From assembly GCA_029268205.1 (NCBI GenBank), contig JAJUGK010000005.1, positions 1-41,776 on the forward strand: DNA of 41,776 nucleotides, given 5' to 3'. Position 1 is the stretch's first letter, and every line of letters starts with the position of its first letter. The translations under genes and the position numbers were made by a program. The notes beneath the pieces are model-generated. The model saw only the letters and a program-made list of their open reading frames with translations, had not been told where the DNA came from and searched no databases. This stretch comes from Nocardioidaceae bacterium (GTDB lineage Bacteria > Actinomycetota > Actinomycetes > Propionibacteriales > Nocardioidaceae). Below, in pieces: positions 33,731 to 41,776 of this stretch.

Positions 33731-34512
33731 GCCTGATCTCCTTCGTCTCGGCCAAGGGATCGCCCGGCGTCACCCGCACTGTCGCCGGTCTCGCGCGGGT
33801 GTGGCCGCGCCGGAGCCTGGTCGCCGATCTCGACCCGATCGGCGGCGATCTGCCGTACTTCCTGCGCGACCCCGACGGCGAGCCGCTGGGCGACGAGCGC
33901 GGCCTGCTCTCGCTCGGTGCCGCGGTGCGCGGCGGCAACCGCGTCCCGGTCGCCGACCACGTCCAGCCCACCGCCGACGGTCTCTCGGTGCTCGTCGGGG
34001 TCGCACGCCCCAGCCAGGTGCAGGCGCTCGGTGCCTCCTGGCAGCACGTGGCCGGCTCGCTCGCCGGTCACGACGGCGACGTGTTCGCCGACTGCGGGCG
34101 CATCCACCCCGGCGCGGCCACCCTTCCGGTCCTCGAGCGGTCCGACGCGGTGGTCTTCGTGCTGCGCTCCGACGTGCCCAGCGTGGCGCACCTGCGCGAG
34201 CGCCTGACCGCGCTGCGCGACCCGCTGCGCATCGGGGCCATCGACGGCATCCCGATCGGGTTCGTGGTCGTCGGCGACCCCAAGGAGCAGCGCGCGGCCG
34301 ACGACATCGAGCGGCTCCTGGCCTCGGCCGGCGTCAGCGCGACCTCGCTCGGCGTGGTCGCCCACGACCCGCGGACCCTGCGGATCCTGCACACCGAGGA
34401 CGGCCGGGCCGTACGCCGCTCGGTGCTGGTGCGCTCGCTGGTCGACCTCGCCGGTCGCGTGGAGGAGCTGGCCAGCACGCGGAGCGCGGCGACCGAGGCG
34501 GTGGGCCGATGA
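33727..34512 (+). CDS. TadZ/CpaE-like MinD-family protein with degenerate P-loop
   Basis: A 261-residue protein of the MinD/ParA fold, the class that localises Tad pilus machinery at a cell pole. The N-terminal motif SAKGSPGVTRT aligns with the deviant Walker A KGGxGKTT. The signature lysine K10 is kept but the P-loop lysine is replaced by Val15. VADLDPIGGDLPYFL supplies the Walker A' aspartate. ATP hydrolysis is therefore doubtful, although some TadZ proteins are also non-canonical. It overlaps both neighbours (GTGA, ATGA) and lies directly before tadA, the usual CpaE position. Confidence 0.82.
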   Translation: MSLISFVSAKGSPGVTRTVAGLARVWPRRSLVADLDPIGGDLPYFLRDPDGEPLGDERGLLSLGAAVRGGNRVPVADHVQPTADGLSVLVGVARPSQVQALGASWQHVAGSLAGHDGDVFADCGRIHPGAATLPVLERSDAVVFVLRSDVPSVAHLRERLTALRDPLRIGAIDGIPIGFVVVGDPKEQRAADDIERLLASAGVSATSLGVVAHDPRTLRILHTEDGRAVRRSVLVRSLVDLAGRVEELASTRSAATEAVGR

Positions 34513-35819
34513 GCGTCGACCAGCAACTGCTACGCAGCCTGCGCGAGCAGGTCGCCGACACCCTGGCGCGCAAGCGCCGGGAGGACGCCACCGCCGGCCT
34601 GCCGCCGATGAACAGCGACGACGAGCGCCAGTTCGCACGGTCGGTCATCTCGCAGGTCCTCGAGGCGCACGCGCGGACGGAGATCCAGGCCGGTCGCACC
34701 CCGCCCGACCACCAGACCGAGGCCGAGCTCGCCGACGGCATCCACGCGGCGCTGTACGGCGTGGGGCGGCTGCAGCCGCTGCTCGACGACCCCGAGATCG
34801 AGAACATCGACATCAACGGGTTCGACAACGTCTTCGTCGGCTATGCCAACGGTGAGGAGCGGCGCCTGCCGCCCATCGCCGACAGCGACGACGAGCTGGT
34901 CGAGCTGGTCCAGGTGCTGGGGGCGTACTCCGGACTGACCAGCCGGCCCTTCGACTCCGCCAACCCCCAGCTCGACCTGCGCCTGCCCGACGGCAGCCGG
35001 CTCTCGGCGGTGATGGGCGTGACGCAGCGTCCCGCGCTGTCGATCCGCCGGTCGCGGCTGAGCCGGGTCTCGCTCGAGATGCTGGTGGAGAGCGGGACGA
35101 TGACGCCCGAGCTCGCAGCGTTCCTCTCCGCGGCCGTCGCGGCCCGCAAGAACATCATGATCGCCGGAGCGACCAACGCCGGGAAGACCACGCTGCTGCG
35201 CGCGCTGGCCAACGAGATCCCGCCGCACGAGCGCCTGATCACCGTCGAGCGCGCGCTCGAGCTCGGGTTGGGCGAGTTCCCCGACCTGCACCCCAATGTG
35301 GTCGCGTTCGAGGAGCGACTGCCCAACTCCGAGGGGCAGGGCGCCATCGGCATGGCCGACCTGGTCCGCCGCTCGCTGCGGATGAACCCCAGCCGGGTCA
35401 TCGTGGGTGAGGTGCTGGGCGACGAGATCGTCACCATGCTCAACGCCATGAGCCAGGGCAACGACGGCTCGCTCTCGACGATCCACGCGAACTCCTCGTT
35501 GGAGGTGTTCAACCGGATCGCGACCTACGCCATCCAGTCGGTCGAGCGGCTGCCGGCCGAGGCGACGATGATGCTGATCGCCGGGGCGATCGACTTCGTC
35601 ATCTTCGTCGAGCGACGCAACCTCTTCGCCCAGGGCGGCGGGTTGCGCCGGATGATCACCTCGGTGCGCGAGGTCAACGGCGTTGACGGACGGGTGCTCT
35701 CGAGCGAGGTCTTCAAGGAGGGGCCCGAGGGATACGCGGTCCCCGCGGCGCCGATCAGCTGCCTCGACGAGCTCGTCGCCGTGGGCTACGAGCCGGCCCA
35801 CACCGGGCTGGAGTTCTGA
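34509..35819 (+). CDS. tadA: Tad pilus secretion ATPase TadA/CpaF
   Basis: A 436-residue secretion ATPase that powers Flp pilus assembly from the cytoplasmic face. The Walker A motif GATNAGKTT has K226. The Asp-box region ITVERALELGLGEFPDLHP, a Walker B-like RVIVGEVLGDE and the HANSS motif of the GSPII_E/CpaF family follow. The N-terminal domain (about 1-140) has the family pattern LQPLLDDPEIENIDINGFDNV. ATG at 34509 overlaps the TadZ-like stop. It is the most reliably identified gene of this operon. Confidence 0.95.
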   Translation: MSVDQQLLRSLREQVADTLARKRREDATAGLPPMNSDDERQFARSVISQVLEAHARTEIQAGRTPPDHQTEAELADGIHAALYGVGRLQPLLDDPEIENIDINGFDNVFVGYANGEERRLPPIADSDDELVELVQVLGAYSGLTSRPFDSANPQLDLRLPDGSRLSAVMGVTQRPALSIRRSRLSRVSLEMLVESGTMTPELAAFLSAAVAARKNIMIAGATNAGKTTLLRALANEIPPHERLITVERALELGLGEFPDLHPNVVAFEERLPNSEGQGAIGMADLVRRSLRMNPSRVIVGEVLGDEIVTMLNAMSQGNDGSLSTIHANSSLEVFNRIATYAIQSVERLPAEATMMLIAGAIDFVIFVERRNLFAQGGGLRRMITSVREVNGVDGRVLSSEVFKEGPEGYAVPAAPISCLDELVAVGYEPAHTGLEF

Positions 35820-35820
35820 C

Positions 35821-36690
35821 GTGCTGACCGCCGAGATCCTGCTGATCGTCCTGCTCGGCGCGGGTGTCGGTGCGGCCGGCGTCCTCCTCGTGTACGCCCT
35901 GCGGCCGGTCGAGGAGCAGACGCACGTCGACGCGCCGTCCTCCCTGGTGCCGGCGCTGCGCGCCGCCGGGACGCGCATCCCGGTCGCCGTCGGCGTCGGA
36001 CTGCTGACCCTGGTGCTCACCAAGTGGGTGGTGCTCGCCATCGCTGTCGCGGTGCTGGTCTTCTTCGCCCCCGCGCTGGTCGGCGGCGCCGCTGCCGAGA
36101 AGGCCGCGATCGCCAAGATCGAGGGCCTGGCCGCGTGGACCGAGTCGCTGCGCGACACCATCGCGGGCGCCGTCGGCCTCGAGCAGGCCATCCCCGCGAC
36201 CGCGTACGCCGCGTCCCCCGCGATCGCCGGTCACCTCAGTGTGCTGGCCGACCGGTTGCGGGTCCGTACGCCGCTGCCGGTCGCGTTGCAGCGCTTCGCC
36301 GACGACCTCGACGACGCCAGCTCCGACCTGATCGTCGCCGCGTTGATCCTCAACGCCCGGCTCCGCGGCCCCGGCCTGCGCGACGTGCTGACCTCGCTGG
36401 CGGACTCGGCCCGCGAGGAGTTGGAGATGCGCCGCCGGGTGAGCGCCAGCCGGGCCAGCACCCGCCGCAGCGTCCAGCTGGTCATCGCGATCACCGTGCT
36501 GTTCGTCTTCGGGCTGGCGATCTTCAACCGCAGCTACGTCGAGCCCTACAACACCCCGCTGGGCCAGCTGGTGCTGCTGGCGATCCTGGCGCTCTTCGCC
36601 GCGGGCTTCCTGTGGATGCGCCGGCTCTCGGCCTTCGACATGCCCGAGCGGTTCCTGCACACCTCCCCCGCGACGGAGGGACGCCGATGA
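35821..36690 (+). CDS. TadB-like inner-membrane protein (type II secretion F domain)
   Basis: A 289-residue membrane protein. Hydrophobic helices lie at about 5-26, 52-80, 222-240 and 245-265. The cytoplasmic loop between the pairs (WTESLRDTIAGAVGLEQAI, then LILNARLRGPGLRDVLTSLADSAREEL) is the T2SSF/GspF domain. Such proteins form the membrane platform that the TadA ATPase acts on. The GTG at 35821 follows the tadA stop by one base. Its stop overlaps the next start. Assigned as TadB by order, with TadC following. Confidence 0.9.
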   Translation: MLTAEILLIVLLGAGVGAAGVLLVYALRPVEEQTHVDAPSSLVPALRAAGTRIPVAVGVGLLTLVLTKWVVLAIAVAVLVFFAPALVGGAAAEKAAIAKIEGLAAWTESLRDTIAGAVGLEQAIPATAYAASPAIAGHLSVLADRLRVRTPLPVALQRFADDLDDASSDLIVAALILNARLRGPGLRDVLTSLADSAREELEMRRRVSASRASTRRSVQLVIAITVLFVFGLAIFNRSYVEPYNTPLGQLVLLAILALFAAGFLWMRRLSAFDMPERFLHTSPATEGRR

Positions 36691-37610
36691 CCAGCGTCCT
36701 GCTCCTGGGGGCCGTGAGCGGCCTCGGCGTGCTGCTCCTCGTGCTGCAGTTCGACCGCGGCACCGGGACCGCGGCCGCGGAGCTCGCCCGGCTCGACGCG
36801 GCGCGCGCCCGCGTCTCGGCCACCCGCACCCTGACCTCCGGGCAGCACCGCGGCGACACCGAGTCGTTGCGGGTGCGCCGCTTCGGGGCAGCCATCTGGG
36901 CCCAGCTCGAGGCCCGGGGGTGGCGGGCACCGGCCGGCCTGCGCTCCGACCTGGCGGTGATGGGTCAGTCGATGGAGCAGTTCCTCGGCCAGACCGCGCT
37001 CGGTGCCGTCGCGGGGCTCGTCGTGCCGCCCGTACTCCTGGTTCTGATGGACACCGTCGGCCTCGGCCTCGGCAGCGCGACCATCCCCATCTGGGTCGCG
37101 TTGCTCGGTGCGCTGGTGGGTGGCTACCTCACCCGCGCCCAGCTGGCCTCCGCCGCCCAGGAGCGGCGCCGCGACTTCCGGCACGTGGTCAGCGCGTTCC
37201 TCGACCTGGTCGCTATGAACCTCGCCGGCGGACGGGGCGTGCCCGAGGCCCTGCAGGCGGCCTCCTCGGTGTCCGACGGCTGGGCGATGGTCCGGATCCG
37301 TGACACGATGGAGACCGCCCGCCTGCAGGGGATCACTCCCTGGGCGGCGCTCGGGGATCTCGGGTCGGACATGGCGGTGGAGGAGTTGCGCGATCTGGCG
37401 GCAGCCCTGGCCCTCGTCGCCGAGGACGGGGCCAAGGTGCGGGACTCGCTCTCGGCGCGGGCCGCGTCCATGCGGCAGCGCGAGCTGGCCGACGCCGAGA
37501 GCCGCGCCGCGCAGCAGTCCCAGTCGATGCTGGTCGCCCAGCTGCTGCTGGCCGTCGGCTTCCTGCTCTTCCTGATGTATCCCGCCGTCGCCAACGTGCT
37601 CGGCATCTGA
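36687..37610 (+). CDS. TadC-like inner-membrane protein (type II secretion F domain)
   Basis: A 307-residue membrane protein with helices at about 3-20, 105-125, 130-150 and 285-305. The T2SSF loop includes FLDLVAMNLAGGRGVPEALQAAS and LRDLAAALALVAEDGAKVRDSL. It pairs with the preceding gene as the second platform component. The first ~95 residues hold a hydrophilic stretch typical of TadC. It overlaps the TadB-like gene (ATGA) and is followed by a 60-base gap before the pilin gene, possibly reflecting separate expression of the major pilin. Confidence 0.89.
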   Translation: MTSVLLLGAVSGLGVLLLVLQFDRGTGTAAAELARLDAARARVSATRTLTSGQHRGDTESLRVRRFGAAIWAQLEARGWRAPAGLRSDLAVMGQSMEQFLGQTALGAVAGLVVPPVLLVLMDTVGLGLGSATIPIWVALLGALVGGYLTRAQLASAAQERRRDFRHVVSAFLDLVAMNLAGGRGVPEALQAASSVSDGWAMVRIRDTMETARLQGITPWAALGDLGSDMAVEELRDLAAALALVAEDGAKVRDSLSARAASMRQRELADAESRAAQQSQSMLVAQLLLAVGFLLFLMYPAVANVLGI

Positions 37611-37670
37611 GTCCACCCACCAGCCCAGCCAGTCCCGAGAAGACGGTCCCTGAGAGACACGGAGAGAACG

Positions 37671-37889
37671 ATGATCAACCTCAGCCCCACCCACCCCCTC
37701 GGCTTCCTCGTGATGCTGGCCGGGATGCACCACGAGCGGGCGCGGCGCGCCGAGCGCGGCGCCTCGGCGGTCGAGTGGGTCATCATCGCGGCGATCGTGG
37801 CGGCGATCGCCATCGCGATCGGTGCCGTCCTGCGTGGCGCGCTGACCGACAAGGCCAACCAGATCGGCGACGACATCGGCGGCGCCTGA
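37671..37889 (+). CDS. Flp-type major pilin
   Basis: A 72-residue prepilin. A hydrophilic leader (about 1-30) ends in RRAERG, followed by A-S-A-V-E and the hydrophobic helix WVIIAAIVAAIAIAIG. Cleavage after Gly30 by a TadV/CpaA-type peptidase would leave the conserved glutamate at position +5 of the mature pilin. The short C-terminus (LTDKANQIGDDIGGA) fits other actinobacterial Flp pilins. A ribosome site GGAGAG precedes the ATG at 37671. No prepilin peptidase gene is visible in this window. Confidence 0.92.
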   Translation: MINLSPTHPLGFLVMLAGMHHERARRAERGASAVEWVIIAAIVAAIAIAIGAVLRGALTDKANQIGDDIGGA

Positions 37890-37942
37890 TCCGCTGACCG
37901 CGTAGCGCGAGGACCGCGGCGACCAGGGAAGGGGGAACGGTC

Positions 37943-38356
37943 GTGATCACAGCCCACCGGCGACGGGGCCGACGCCCCCGTCGCGACGACACGGGCGCCA
38001 GCGCGATCGAGCTGGTGCTCTACATGCCCCTGCTCATGATCGCGATCCTGCTCGCCGTGCAGTTCTGTCTGACCTACCTGGGCGTGCAGGCCGCCTCGGC
38101 CGCCGCCCGCGAGGGCAACCGGGTCGCCCGGGTGACCGGCTCGGCCGCCGACGGCGCCGCGAAGGCGCGTGAGTACGCCCGCGACCTCGGGCGCGGCGTC
38201 CTCGAGTCGCCCCAGGTGACCATCCAGCAGGACGGCGACGTGATGCGCACCCGGGTCTCGGGCAACGCACCCCGGATCGTCCCCTTCCTCCCGGTGACCA
38301 ACGTCGAGGAGACGGTCGAGGGGCCGATCGAGCAGTTCATGGAGGACACCGGATGA
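37943..38356 (+). CDS. TadE-family pseudopilin
   Basis: A 137-residue minor pilin-like protein. The leader MITAHRRRGRRPRRDDTG is followed by A-S-A-I-E and a hydrophobic helix (LVLYMPLLMIAILLAVQF), the prepilin pattern with Glu at +5. The mature region (QAASAAAREGNRVARVTGSA) is typical of TadE. The GTG at 37943 follows GAAGGGGGAACG. The stop overlaps the next ATG, and this is the first of two TadE-like proteins. Confidence 0.87.
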   Translation: MITAHRRRGRRPRRDDTGASAIELVLYMPLLMIAILLAVQFCLTYLGVQAASAAAREGNRVARVTGSAADGAAKAREYARDLGRGVLESPQVTIQQDGDVMRTRVSGNAPRIVPFLPVTNVEETVEGPIEQFMEDTG

Positions 38357-38778
38357 GCGTCGTCCTGGGGCGCCCCGGGCGCCAGCGGGAGCGGGGATCC
38401 ATGGCCGTCGAGGTCGTGCTGATGATCCCGGTCCTGGTGATGTTCATGCTGCTGGTCGTGGCCGGCGGGCGCTACGTCTCGGTGCGGGCCGACATCGAAG
38501 CTGCGGCCCGCGACGCCGCCCGTGCCGCGTCGTACGAACGCTCAGACGGGGCGGCCCGCGCGGCCGCCGCCCAGGCCGTGCAGCGGGGCCTGTCGTCGCG
38601 CGCCGACTGCGACCCGCCGAAGTTCACCGGCACCCGGTTCGAGCCGGGTGGCGTGGTGGTGGTCCGGCTCGACTGCCGGGTCTCCAACGAGGGCCTCGGC
38701 CTGATCGGGCTCGGGGGGTCCCTGCCGATCTCGGCCGACTCCGCGGCGCCGCTCGAGACCTACCGGAGGACCGGATGA
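38353..38778 (+). CDS. Second TadE-family pseudopilin
   Basis: A 141-residue prepilin-like protein. The basic leader ends RERG, followed by S-M-A-V-E and a helix (VVLMIPVLVMFMLLVVAG). Two cysteines further on (in RADCDPPKF and LDCRVSN) could form a disulfide in the extracellular region. It differs in its mature part from the previous gene, so the two probably have different places in the pilus. It overlaps both neighbours by four bases. Confidence 0.86.
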   Translation: MSVVLGRPGRQRERGSMAVEVVLMIPVLVMFMLLVVAGGRYVSVRADIEAAARDAARAASYERSDGAARAAAAQAVQRGLSSRADCDPPKFTGTRFEPGGVVVVRLDCRVSNEGLGLIGLGGSLPISADSAAPLETYRRTG

Positions 38779-39194
38779 GCGGGCGATGGGGACGCGGTGA
38801 GCGGGGCGCGGCCTCGGTCTTCGTCGTCGGCATGGCGGTGATGCTGTTCGTGTGTGCCGGGCTGGTCGTCGACGGCGGCCTGGCGATCAACGCGCGGATG
38901 ACCGTGGCCGACGACGCCGAGCAGGCCGCTCGCGTGGGCGCCGACACCATCGACCTCGACCGGCTGCGGTCCAACGGAGAGATCCGGATCGACGAGCCCG
39001 CGGCGGTCACCCGGATCAACCAGTTCATGGCCGACCGGGGCTACTCCGGCGGCCAGTACGCCGTCACGGCTACCTTCGACAGCGTGACGGTCACCGTGCG
39101 CGACCGCGTGGACTCCATGTTCCTGCAGTTGGTCGCCATACCCGGCTTCGACGTCGAGGCGGATGCGACCGCGGCGCCGGAGACGGACTTCTAG
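38775..39194 (+). CDS. TadG-like putative Flp pilus-assembly protein
   Basis: A 139-residue protein. The N-terminus MSGRWGRGERGAASVFVVGM leads into a hydrophobic helix ending FVCAGLVVDGGLAINAR, the segment that names the TadG/TadE_N-like family. The glutamate at +5 after the Gly is replaced by Phe, so prepilin-peptidase processing is uncertain. The remaining sequence is strand-rich. It lacks the large von Willebrand domain found in long TadG proteins. The stop TAG overlaps the ribosome site of the next gene (AGGGGGA). Confidence 0.8.
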   Translation: MSGRWGRGERGAASVFVVGMAVMLFVCAGLVVDGGLAINARMTVADDAEQAARVGADTIDLDRLRSNGEIRIDEPAAVTRINQFMADRGYSGGQYAVTATFDSVTVTVRDRVDSMFLQLVAIPGFDVEADATAAPETDF

Positions 39195-39204
39195 GGGGAA
39201 TGTC

Positions 39205-41776
39205 ATGACCGAGCAGACGACCGAACAGACCGGTACGCGGCCGGGCGAGTCCACCGCGAGCCGGGCGCCGGATCCCAACCGCTTCACCGGCACCCGCAGT
39301 CCCGACGAACGCCCGGAGCGTCGGCTCGGCGAGGTGATCGGAGCCGGGTTCGCGCTGCTCCTGCTGGTGGTCGGGCTGCCCGCCGCCCTGCTGGCACTCG
39401 GTGCGGCACCGCCGATCCCGACCGAGGCGCCGTCGCTGTCGCAGATCGCGCGCGAGCTGAGCGCCGAGGACCTGATCACCGTCCTGGTCGCCATCGTCTG
39501 GCTGACCTGGCTCTACTTCCTGGTGTGTGTGGTCGTCGAGGTGATCGCCGCGCTGCGCGGTGGCCTGGCCCGCTCGGTGCCGCTGGCCGGCCCGCTGCAG
39601 AGCCTGGCCCGCATCCTGGTGGGTGCCCTGCTGATGACCGGGATCCTCTCGGCGCCCGCGCAGGCGGCCATCGGGGACGCCGGTGCCGCGGCCGCGGCCG
39701 GCCCCGCGGTGACCGCCACCCAGGTGGCCGGCAGCATCGATGTAGGGGCGGTCGTCGGGACCACCCAGGCCGCGTCGGTCGCCGAGCAGGACGTCTCCGA
39801 CCGGGTCGAGCAGCGGCTCGAGGGGCACAAGGTCTACACCGTCAAGGCGCCCCGCAACGGCTACCACGACAACCTCTGGGACATTGCCGAGCGGCACCTG
39901 GGCGACGGGCGTCGGTACACCGAGATCTTCGAGCTCAACAAGGACCGGATCCAGCCCGACGGCCGCCGGCTCGACCTCGCGCGCCTGATCCACCCCGGGT
40001 GGGAGCTGGTCATGCCCGAGGACGCCACCGGTGTGCCGCGCTTCCACGCCCCGGCGGACGCCCCGGGCGTCCCCGAGCCCGGCGGCGCCGTCTCCGGTAT
40101 CGACGCCGGCGCTGAGGTGGGCGCGGCGACCGCCGCCGACACCGACCTCGCGGGTGCGGAGGAGTCCGGGGTCGGCCAGACCGTCCAGGGCGCGGGCGGC
40201 CTGGTCGCCGCCGCGGTCCTCGGTGCGCTGCTCCTGCACCGCAGGCGCAGGCTCGGCCGCCGTCCCGAGGACGACGCGCTCGCCGAGGAGGAGCAGCTGC
40301 GGGTCTCCGCGACCCCCGAGCGCGCCGCCTGGCTCGACCGTGCGCTGCGCGACCTCGCGCTGCGGTGCCGCCAGTCCCAGCTCGCGCTGCCGCCGGCGTA
40401 CGCCGCGGTGGTGGGCGAGGGCACGATCGAGCTGCGGTTGGCTCCGGCGGCTACCACCGCCCCCGAGGGATGGGAGGTCGCCGAGGACGGCGCCGTGTGG
40501 CGGCGCACCGCCGACCTGCCGGCCCTCGATGCCGCGGCGAAGGAGATCGCCCCGTACCCCGGCCTGGTGAGCCTCGGCGTCGATGACGACGGCCGCGATG
40601 TGCTCATCGACCTCGAGGCGGCCGGCGGCATGATCGCGCTCACCGGCGACGCCACCGTGGCCAGCCAGGTCGCCGCGGCCGTCGCCGTGCAGGCGGCCAC
40701 CGCGACCTGGTCGGAGGGGATCGCGGTCACCGCGGCCGGCCTGCCCGACGGTGTGGACGACATCGGCGACTCGCGGCTGCGGATCACCGACGACCTGCAC
40801 GCGGAGCTGTCGGAGTTCGAGGCCGCGATCGGCAACCTGCGCGGCGATGTGCTCTCCGGCCGGATGTCGCGTCGTGGGCTCTCCGCCTCGCAGCTGGTCG
40901 TCTGCGGCCAGGTGCCCGACGACGAGGTCGCCGACCGGCTACGGCTGCTCACCGGCCGCGGTCGGCAGGCCTTCTCGGTGCTGATCGCCGGGGAGCACCG
41001 CAGCGCCCGCTGGCGGCTGACGGTCGACGAGAACGGCGTCCTGGAGCTGCCGCAGCTGAAGCTGTCGGTGCACGCGAACCGGCTCTCTGCCGCCCAGGTC
41101 GCCTCGCTGGCCGAGCTGTTCGAGGCGACCCGCGAGGAGCCGGTCGACCACGGCGACCGGGTCGCGGTCCCGGCGCCCGCCCGTCCGCATGACGACGCCG
41201 CGTGGGCGACCGCCCAGCGCCGCGTCGGCGTGCTGGGTCCGGTCGCGGTCCAGGGCGGCGGCTCGCTGCCGTCCGAGCGCGCCGAGCTCGCCCGGGAGAT
41301 GGTCGTCTTCCTCGCCCTCCAGTCCGAGCCGGTGCACCCCAACGTGCTGGCCGGTGCGATCTGGCCGCGCGGGGTGACCGCCGACGTCCGGGACCGCACG
41401 GTCGAGCGCGTCCGCACCTGGCTCGGCACTGCGGAGGACGGTTCGCACTACCTCCGCGCCGACGCCGAGGGCCGGCTCTCGCTGGCCGACGGTGTGGTGT
41501 GTGACTGGGATGCGCTGCGGACGCTGCTGTTGGCCTCGCGCCGCGCCTCCTCGACGCAGGAGGAGGCCGAGAAGCTGCGCCGGGCGTTGCAGCTGGTCCG
41601 CGGGGAGCCGTTCGCTGCGACCCCGGCCGGCCGGTACGGCTGGGTCGCGCGGGAGGACCTGCCGCGGGTCGTCGCGCGGGTCGTGGTCGATGCCGCCCAC
41701 CGGCTGGCCACGCTGCTGCTCGACGACGACCCCGACGGCGCCACCGGTGCCGCGGAGGCGGGTCTGCGGGTCGCCC
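39205..41776 (+). CDS. Membrane protein with LysM domain and C-terminal SARP-like winged helix (3' partial)
   Basis: At least 857 residues are open to the window edge, with no stop. Helices are near 44-66, 93-117, 133-150 and 326-345. A LysM domain follows the third (208-272, starting [26 protein letters not shown]). After the fourth helix come RRRRLGRR, a long domain of unknown function and, from about 673, a winged-helix region ([13 protein letters not shown], then [14 protein letters not shown]). This resembles the DNA-binding part of SARP/BTAD regulators. The positive-inside rule places the N-terminus and the winged helix inside and LysM outside. ATG at 39205 follows AGGGGGA. It may sense peptidoglycan and act with the pilus genes; DNA binding is unproven. 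Confidence 0.85.
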   Translation, partial: MTEQTTEQTGTRPGESTASRAPDPNRFTGTRSPDERPERRLGEVIGAGFALLLLVVGLPAALLALGAAPPIPTEAPSLSQIARELSAEDLITVLVAIVWLTWLYFLVCVVVEVIAALRGGLARSVPLAGPLQSLARILVGALLMTGILSAPAQAAIGDAGAAAAAGPAVTATQVAGSIDVGAVVGTTQAASVAEQDVSDRVEQRLEGHKVYTVKAPRNGYHDNLWDIAERHLGDGRRYTEIFELNKDRIQPDGRRLDLARLIHPGWELVMPEDATGVPRFHAPADAPGVPEPGGAVSGIDAGAEVGAATAADTDLAGAEESGVGQTVQGAGGLVAAAVLGALLLHRRRRLGRRPEDDALAEEEQLRVSATPERAAWLDRALRDLALRCRQSQLALPPAYAAVVGEGTIELRLAPAATTAPEGWEVAEDGAVWRRTADLPALDAAAKEIAPYPGLVSLGVDDDGRDVLIDLEAAGGMIALTGDATVASQVAAAVAVQAATATWSEGIAVTAAGLPDGVDDIGDSRLRITDDLHAELSEFEAAIGNLRGDVLSGRMSRRGLSASQLVVCGQVPDDEVADRLRLLTGRGRQAFSVLIAGEHRSARWRLTVDENGVLELPQLKLSVHANRLSAAQVASLAELFEATREEPVDHGDRVAVPAPARPHDDAAWATAQRRVGVLGPVAVQGGGSLPSERAELAREMVVFLALQSEPVHPNVLAGAIWPRGVTADVRDRTVERVRTWLGTAEDGSHYLRADAEGRLSLADGVVCDWDALRTLLLASRRASSTQEEAEKLRRALQLVRGEPFAATPAGRYGWVAREDLPRVVARVVVDAAHRLATLLLDDDPDGATGAAEAGLRVA

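Noticed and set aside
39091-40800. A 569-codon reverse open frame opposite the LysM protein
   Set aside because: The forward frame has a ribosome site, membrane helices and a LysM domain. The reverse frame has only Gly/Arg/Asp-rich shadow sequence.

Overview
The window is a stretch of chromosome from a high-GC Gram-positive actinomycete. The evidence is mycothiol synthesis (mshA), CarD, SenX3-RegX3, a WXG100 protein, a mycobacterial-type CYP51, frequent GTG starts, many 1-4 nt gene overlaps and several likely leaderless genes. Gene content and protein style fit a member of the Nocardioidaceae or a close relative, but I cannot name a species. No rRNA, tRNA, insertion sequence, phage or CRISPR was seen. 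Coding density is very high. The only intergenic stretch of about 300 bases lies between the WXG100 gene and the pilus operon (32644-32944).

Layout. 1-7.9 kb: end of a secreted beta-propeller protein, the translational GTPase TypA, a low-molecular-weight tyrosine phosphatase, a YgfZ-type folate-binding protein, and a run of four forward genes (NAD(P)-binding protein, CPBP-family membrane protease, sirtuin, TspO-like membrane protein). 7.9-17.9 kb: an SDR, then a neighbourhood resembling the mycobacterial mshA-ybjN-gpm-senX3-regX3 block. It holds mshA, a YbjN protein, a serine hydrolase, an EamA transporter, a small acidic protein, regX3-senX3 diverging from phoU across a Pho-box-like repeat, gpmA, a lipoprotein and a UbiA-family enzyme. 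18-23.7 kb: carD with a clear terminator, a siderophore-interacting protein behind an iron box, an alpha/beta hydrolase diverging from a MerR regulator, ispF, and a membrane-anchored molybdoenzyme.

23.7-32.2 kb: a tightly coupled nine-gene operon, TetR - CYP123-like P450 - SDR - CYP51 - 3Fe-4S ferredoxin - NTF2-like protein - aldehyde dehydrogenase - SDR - 3-hydroxyisobutyrate-dehydrogenase-like enzyme - carboxymuconolactone-decarboxylase-like protein (ten genes counting the regulator). The gene set matches the two divergent arms around the Mycobacterium tuberculosis cyp51 locus (about Rv0763c-Rv0771, from memory), here joined on one strand. No sterol-synthesis gene is present, so it looks like an oxidative pathway for an unknown, perhaps terpenoid or steroid-like, substrate.

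32.3-41.8 kb: a WXG100 protein with its own promoter and terminator, a 12-bp tandem repeat, and a Tad/Flp pilus operon: SAF-domain (CpaB-like), TadZ-like, TadA, TadB, TadC, Flp pilin, two TadE-like and one TadG-like protein. It ends in a large, cut-off membrane protein with a predicted outside LysM domain and a predicted inside SARP-like winged-helix region, which could couple the cell wall to gene expression.
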